From contig JAEXNZ010000141.1 in the NCBI GenBank assembly GCA_023439425.1, positions 1 to 7,433 of the forward strand: a stretch of DNA of 7,433 nucleotides. The letters run 5' to 3'. This stretch comes from Pseudomonadota bacterium. GTDB lineage: Bacteria > Pseudomonadota > Gammaproteobacteria > Xanthomonadales > Xanthomonadaceae. Shown in pieces: positions 4,192-7,433 of this stretch. The notes under the pieces were generated by a model. The model was not told the DNA's origin and made no database searches. It was given only the letters and a program-made list of their open reading frames with translations. Both the position numbers and the translations under genes were made by a program. Position 1 is the first letter of the stretch, and each line of letters opens with the position of its first letter.

Positions 4192-5535
4192 TCAGCTGCC
4201 GGACTGCGGCGCGGCAGGGTCTTCGTCCACCCCGACATTGGTGACCGGATTGTTGTAGACCTGCTGGTCCAGCAGCCCGGTTTCCTTCGCCACCAGCACC
4301 GGCACCAGCATCTGCCCGGTGACGTTGGTCAGGGTGCGCATCATGTCGAGGATGCGGTCGATGGCATACAGATAGCCGATGGTTTCCAGCGGCAGATTGG
4401 CCGCGCTGAGCACCACCGTCGCCATCACCACTGCCGTGCCTGGCACGCCGGCGGTGCCAAAGCTGCCCAGCACCGAGGCGATCAGCACCACCACATACTG
4501 CTCGGGCGTCAGCGGCACGCCGGTGTACTGGGCAATGAATACCGCGCATAGCGCCGGGTAGATCGCACCGCAGCCATCCATCTTGATGCTGGCACCCAGC
4601 GGCACCGCGAACGAGGCATAGTCTTTGTTCACGCCCAGGTTGTGGGTGATCGACCGCATTGCCACCGGCATCGCCGCAAAGCTGGACGAACTGACAAAGG
4701 CGACCTGCATGCCCGGCGATGCGCCGCGGAAGAACTTCAGCGGATTCAGCCCGTGTGCCAGCAGCAGGCTGCCGTACACCACCACGATGTGCAGCGCACA
4801 GGCGATATATAGCGCCAGCACGAAGTTGCCCAGCGGCAGCAGCTTTTCAAACCCATAGCTGCCGACCAGCCCTGCGATCAGGCCGAAGGTACCCAGCGGC
4901 GTCACTTCCAGCACGAAGCGCGTGACCTGGATCATGATCTCGCTCATCTGACCGGTCAGCTTGCGCGCCTCGGCCACCTTGTCGCCCAGCTTCACCATCG
5001 CAAAGCCGACCAGCCCGGCGAAGAAGATCACCGGCAGGATCGAACCGCGACCCGCCGCCAACACGGTCTCGCCGGCTGCGTTGACCCGGGTGCCGATGCC
5101 GCTCAGCGCGTAGAACACGTTGGACGGCACCACATCCATGATCACCTTGACCACGCTGGGCACTTCGCGCGGCGTATAGCCGTGGTCCATGCTCAGGCTG
5201 AGGTTGCCGGTGCCGGGCTGCATGACGGTACCCACGGCCAGGCCCACGCACACCGCCAGCGCGGCGGTGATGATGAACCACAGGAAGGTACGGCCGCCGA
5301 GCGCCGCCACCGATTTCTGGCCGTGCAGCGAAGAGATCGCGTTGATCACCGCGAAGAACACCAGCGGCACCGCGATCATCTTGATCAGGGTGACGTACAG
5401 GTCGCCAAGCGGACCGAACCAGGTTTCAGCGGCCGGGCCGAGCAGCCAGCCGGCCAGCGCACCCAGCACGAAGCCGCCAAGGACGCGCTGCCAGAACGGG
5501 ATCCGCAGCCAGGCAGAGACCAGCGTCATGAGCAT
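4192..5535 (-). CDS. SLC1/DAACS-type dicarboxylate or amino-acid:cation symporter
   Basis: 447 aa, normal length for the family, integral inner-membrane protein with many hydrophobic segments. Family signatures in order: serine-rich hairpin SSSSFAAMP (282-290); PLGASIKMDGCGAIYP (312-327), the counterpart of the NMDGT motif; hairpin 2 GSFGTAGVPG (357-366); and AIDRILDMMRTLTNVTG (391-407). Asp397 and Arg400 match the residues that bind the substrate amino group and side-chain carboxylate in GltPh (D394, R397). E. coli DctA, as I recall it, lacks the Asp, so an acidic amino acid is as plausible a substrate as a dicarboxylate, and I do not use the symbol dctA. Lys318 and Gln408 replace residues of sodium site 1. 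ATG at 5535 has no clear ribosome site; ATG at 5529, two codons in, has TGGA 6 bases upstream and may be the true start. It is divergent from the phosphatase gene. Confidence 0.9.
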   Translation of the reverse strand: MLMTLVSAWLRIPFWQRVLGGFVLGALAGWLLGPAAETWFGPLGDLYVTLIKMIAVPLVFFAVINAISSLHGQKSVAALGGRTFLWFIITAALAVCVGLAVGTVMQPGTGNLSLSMDHGYTPREVPSVVKVIMDVVPSNVFYALSGIGTRVNAAGETVLAAGRGSILPVIFFAGLVGFAMVKLGDKVAEARKLTGQMSEIMIQVTRFVLEVTPLGTFGLIAGLVGSYGFEKLLPLGNFVLALYIACALHIVVVYGSLLLAHGLNPLKFFRGASPGMQVAFVSSSSFAAMPVAMRSITHNLGVNKDYASFAVPLGASIKMDGCGAIYPALCAVFIAQYTGVPLTPEQYVVVLIASVLGSFGTAGVPGTAVVMATVVLSAANLPLETIGYLYAIDRILDMMRTLTNVTGQMLVPVLVAKETGLLDQQVYNNPVTNVGVDEDPAAPQSGS

Positions 5536-5546
5536 TCCAGGGGAGA

Positions 5547-5555
5547 GTGATACAG
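5547..5555. promoter_or_regulatory. GTGATACAG, possible outlying copy of the GTGWWWCAC site
   Basis: One mismatch from GTGATACAC (4167-4175). It lies 12-20 bases before the symporter start, in its leader. A single near-match may be chance. Confidence 0.2.
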
Positions 5556-5640
5556 CCCGTCACAGTAGCTGAACCCGCCCCCGGGAACGAGATACCGCAG
5601 GGGGAATCAGCGTGTCATCGGCGTGCCTTTCTGGGTTCTG

Positions 5641-5646
5641 CATAAT
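5641..5646 (+). promoter_or_regulatory. Possible -10 box for the phosphatase gene
   Basis: CATAAT differs from TATAAT at one base and lies 34 bases before the chosen ATG at 5680. No good -35 sits 16-18 bases upstream. The divergent gap 5536-5679 (144 bases) must hold promoters for both the symporter and the phosphatase, but nothing else in it is clear. Confidence 0.3.
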
Positions 5647-5679
5647 GAACGCCCGTTTCACATCGAGATGACTGCGTTC

Positions 5680-7383
5680 ATGTCCCGCTTCACGCCCCTG
5701 GTCGCCGCCTTGGCCACCACCCTGCTGGCCGGCTGCGCCAGCACCGCGCCCTCTTCCTCCGTCTCCGCTGCCGCCGTACAGGTCCAGGTGCCCACCGTCG
5801 CCCATCCGGCCGGCGAAACCCCGCAGTGGTGGTACCGCAACGGCGCGGCCCAGGCGGCCAGTCACGGGGCCATGGGCGGCAAGGCGAAGAACGTGATCCT
5901 CTTCCTGGGCGACGGCATGAGCCTGACCACGGTCGCCGCCGCCCGCATCTTCGAGGGGCAGCAAAAGGGCAGCTCGGGTGAAGAGAACCTGCTGTCATGG
6001 GAGCGCTTCCCGGCCACCGCGTTCAGCAAGACCTATAACACCGATTCGCAGACCCCGGATTCAGCCGGCACGATGACCGCCATCACCACCGGCGTGAAGA
6101 CCCACATGGGTGCGATCGGGGTCAGCGCGGGTACCCGCAGCGACTGCGCCGACAGCCTGAACAAGGGACTGTTGACCTGGCTGCAGCTGGCCGACAGCGC
6201 CGGCATGGCCACCGGGATCGTGTCCACCGCGCGCCTGACCCATGCCACCCCGGCCGCGACCTACGCACATTCGCCGGAGCGCAACTGGGAAAACGACACC
6301 GACCTGACGGAGGCGGCCAAGGCCGCCGGCTGCCAGGACATCGCCCAGCAGTTGCTGTCGACCTCGCGCTACGGGCGTGGCCCGCTGGTGGCCCTGGGCG
6401 GCGGTCGCGCGCAGTTCACCACCATCGAAGAAACCGACCCGGAGTACGACGACAAGGTCGGCCTGCGCCTGGACGGGCGCAGCCTGGTCAATGAATGGAA
6501 GCAGACGCACCCGCAGGGCGCATACGTGTGGAATGCGGAGCAGTTGAAGGCCGCGACCAATGCGCCGGCACTGCTCGGCCTGTTCGAGCCGGATCACATG
6601 CGTTACGAGATCGAGCGCAAGGACGACCCGTCCGGCGAGCCCAGCCTGGCCGACCTGACCCGCGCGGCCATCGCCAATCTGTCCCGTCACAGCGAAGGCT
6701 ATGTGCTGATGGTGGAAGGCGCGCGCATTGACCACGCCAACCACAGCGGCAACGCCTACCGCGCCCTTAGCGATACCGTGGCGATGTCCGACGCGGTACG
6801 TGCGGCGGTGGAAGCCAGCTCCGACCAGGACACCCTGATCATCGTCACTGCTGACCATTCGCACACCCTCAACTTCGTCGGCTACCCGGCACGCGGCAAC
6901 CCGATTCTGGGCAAGGTGAAGGACAAGGGCGGCGAAGACGGCGCAGGCGCGCTGGACCTGGCCCGTGACGGCACCGGCCTGCCCTACACCACGCTCAGCT
7001 ATGCCAACGGCCCGGGCTTCACCGGCCAGACCAACCAGCAGCCGGCCGGTCCCAAGACCTACCCGCACGCGCCGAGCAGCTTCGACCCGGTCAAGGGCCG
7101 CCCGGACCTGACCCATGTCGACACCGAGCACCCGGATTACCTGCAGGAAGCACTGGTGCCGATGAAGAGCGAAAGCCATGGCGGCGAAGACGTGGGCATC
7201 TGGGCCCGTGGCCCCGGCAGCCAGGCCATTCGCGGCACCCTCGAGCAGAACACGATCTACCACATGATCGTGCAGGCCACCCCGCGCCTGCGCCAGCGCC
7301 TGTGCGATGCCGGCACCTGCGACGCGCAGGGCGTGCCAGTGGAGCTGCCCAACGGCAAGGCGTTCGAGCGCAAAGCGGACTGA
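5680..7383 (+). CDS. Alkaline phosphatase (PF00245 type), predicted lipoprotein
   Basis: 567 aa from ATG at 5680, chosen because the protein then opens with a lipoprotein signal: MSRFTPLVAALATTLLAGC, lipobox LAGC, lipidated Cys19. In-frame ATG 5668 and GTG 5623 would add 4 or 19 residues, and none of the starts has a strong ribosome site. It hydrolyses phosphate monoesters. Catalytic motifs: NVILFLGDGMS with metal ligand Asp78; TPDSAGTMTA with nucleophile Ser128; LTHATPAATYAH with His188; MVEGARIDHANHSG with Glu346, Asp351 and His355; IIVTADHSH with Asp392 and His393; ESHGGEDVG with His500. It is larger than E. coli PhoA (about 470 aa), with additions mainly before the last His (residues about 405-490). 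It is likely anchored to a membrane facing the periplasm or outside, scavenging phosphate. I saw no convincing Pho box. It is divergent from the symporter. Confidence 0.93.
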   Translation: MSRFTPLVAALATTLLAGCASTAPSSSVSAAAVQVQVPTVAHPAGETPQWWYRNGAAQAASHGAMGGKAKNVILFLGDGMSLTTVAAARIFEGQQKGSSGEENLLSWERFPATAFSKTYNTDSQTPDSAGTMTAITTGVKTHMGAIGVSAGTRSDCADSLNKGLLTWLQLADSAGMATGIVSTARLTHATPAATYAHSPERNWENDTDLTEAAKAAGCQDIAQQLLSTSRYGRGPLVALGGGRAQFTTIEETDPEYDDKVGLRLDGRSLVNEWKQTHPQGAYVWNAEQLKAATNAPALLGLFEPDHMRYEIERKDDPSGEPSLADLTRAAIANLSRHSEGYVLMVEGARIDHANHSGNAYRALSDTVAMSDAVRAAVEASSDQDTLIIVTADHSHTLNFVGYPARGNPILGKVKDKGGEDGAGALDLARDGTGLPYTTLSYANGPGFTGQTNQQPAGPKTYPHAPSSFDPVKGRPDLTHVDTEHPDYLQEALVPMKSESHGGEDVGIWARGPGSQAIRGTLEQNTIYHMIVQATPRLRQRLCDAGTCDAQGVPVELPNGKAFERKAD

Positions 7384-7399
7384 CCACCCCGGGGGTCCC

Positions 7400-7422
7400 G
7401 TAGAGCCACGCCCTGCGTGGCT
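7400..7422 (+). repeat. SMAG-like GTAG-headed REP palindrome
   Basis: GTAG (7400-7403) is followed directly by AGCCACGC (7404-7411), loop CCT, and GCGTGGCT (7415-7422), an exact 8-bp stem. This is the layout of the SMAG repeats of Stenotrophomonas maltophilia: short palindromes with a 5' GTAG, found between genes, often downstream of coding regions. It begins 16 bases after the phosphatase stop. The C/G-run ACCCCGGGGGT (7385-7395) just before it could add to a transcript end. The 50 bases after the stop hold nothing else. Confidence 0.8.
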
Positions 7423-7433
7423 TCGCGGTCCCC

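Noticed and set aside
5612..5645. Possible Pho box before the phosphatase (GTGTCAT, then GTGCCTT 11 bases on)
   Set aside because: Only the first half resembles CTGTCAT; the second is poor and there is no well-placed third repeat.
6061..7263. Minus-strand open frame of 400 codons opposite the alkaline phosphatase
   Set aside because: The plus strand carries all catalytic motifs of the phosphatase; the antisense frame is low-complexity Ala/Gly/Arg with no recognisable domain.

Overview
The window most likely comes from Stenotrophomonas (S. maltophilia complex) or a close Xanthomonadaceae relative. It is GC-rich, its proteins look xanthomonad, and its last bases hold a GTAG-headed palindrome of the kind described as SMAG repeats in S. 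maltophilia. The genus is an inference from sequence features; no database was searched.

Positions 1-3949 (minus strand) hold a five-gene cluster read right to left. The genes are a 179-aa secreted protein, a 209-aa secreted protein with three amyloid-type repeats, a 478-aa secreted protein with three good repeats and one degenerate one, a stand-alone secreted C39-family cysteine protease, and the 5' part of a secreted protein that also carries one repeat. Gene order, the C39 protease and the repeat signature (G-x4-N-x2-AG-x2-N-x3-N, best copies GNIGVN-x-AAG...Q-x-N) match the Pseudomonas functional-amyloid operon fapABCDE(F). I read it as a divergent Fap-type amyloid system, with a FapF-like outer-membrane pore expected just beyond base 1. 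It differs from the Pseudomonas system, as I recall it, in having a DIDT/NIDT four-residue tandem repeat at the start of the main fibre protein and no C-terminal CXXC.

The cluster seems to have its own control region (3950-4191). It contains a near-consensus sigma-54 promoter (GG-N10-GC) about 33 bases before the first gene. About 90-205 bases upstream of the predicted transcription start is an array of 9-bp GTGWWWCAC palindromes and interleaved inverted repeats, where an enhancer-binding protein would be expected. Between the main fibre gene and the protease gene, three arms can fold as two mutually exclusive hairpins, a possible attenuator that sets fibre subunit against export machinery.

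Positions 4192-5535 (minus) encode an SLC1/DAACS-type dicarboxylate or amino-acid symporter with unusual substitutions at the expected sodium site 1. Divergent from it, 5680-7383 (plus) encodes a large alkaline phosphatase (PF00245 type) with a lipoprotein signal. The SMAG-like palindrome follows at 7400-7422. The symporter and phosphatase look like ordinary chromosomal neighbours with no evident functional tie to the amyloid cluster.
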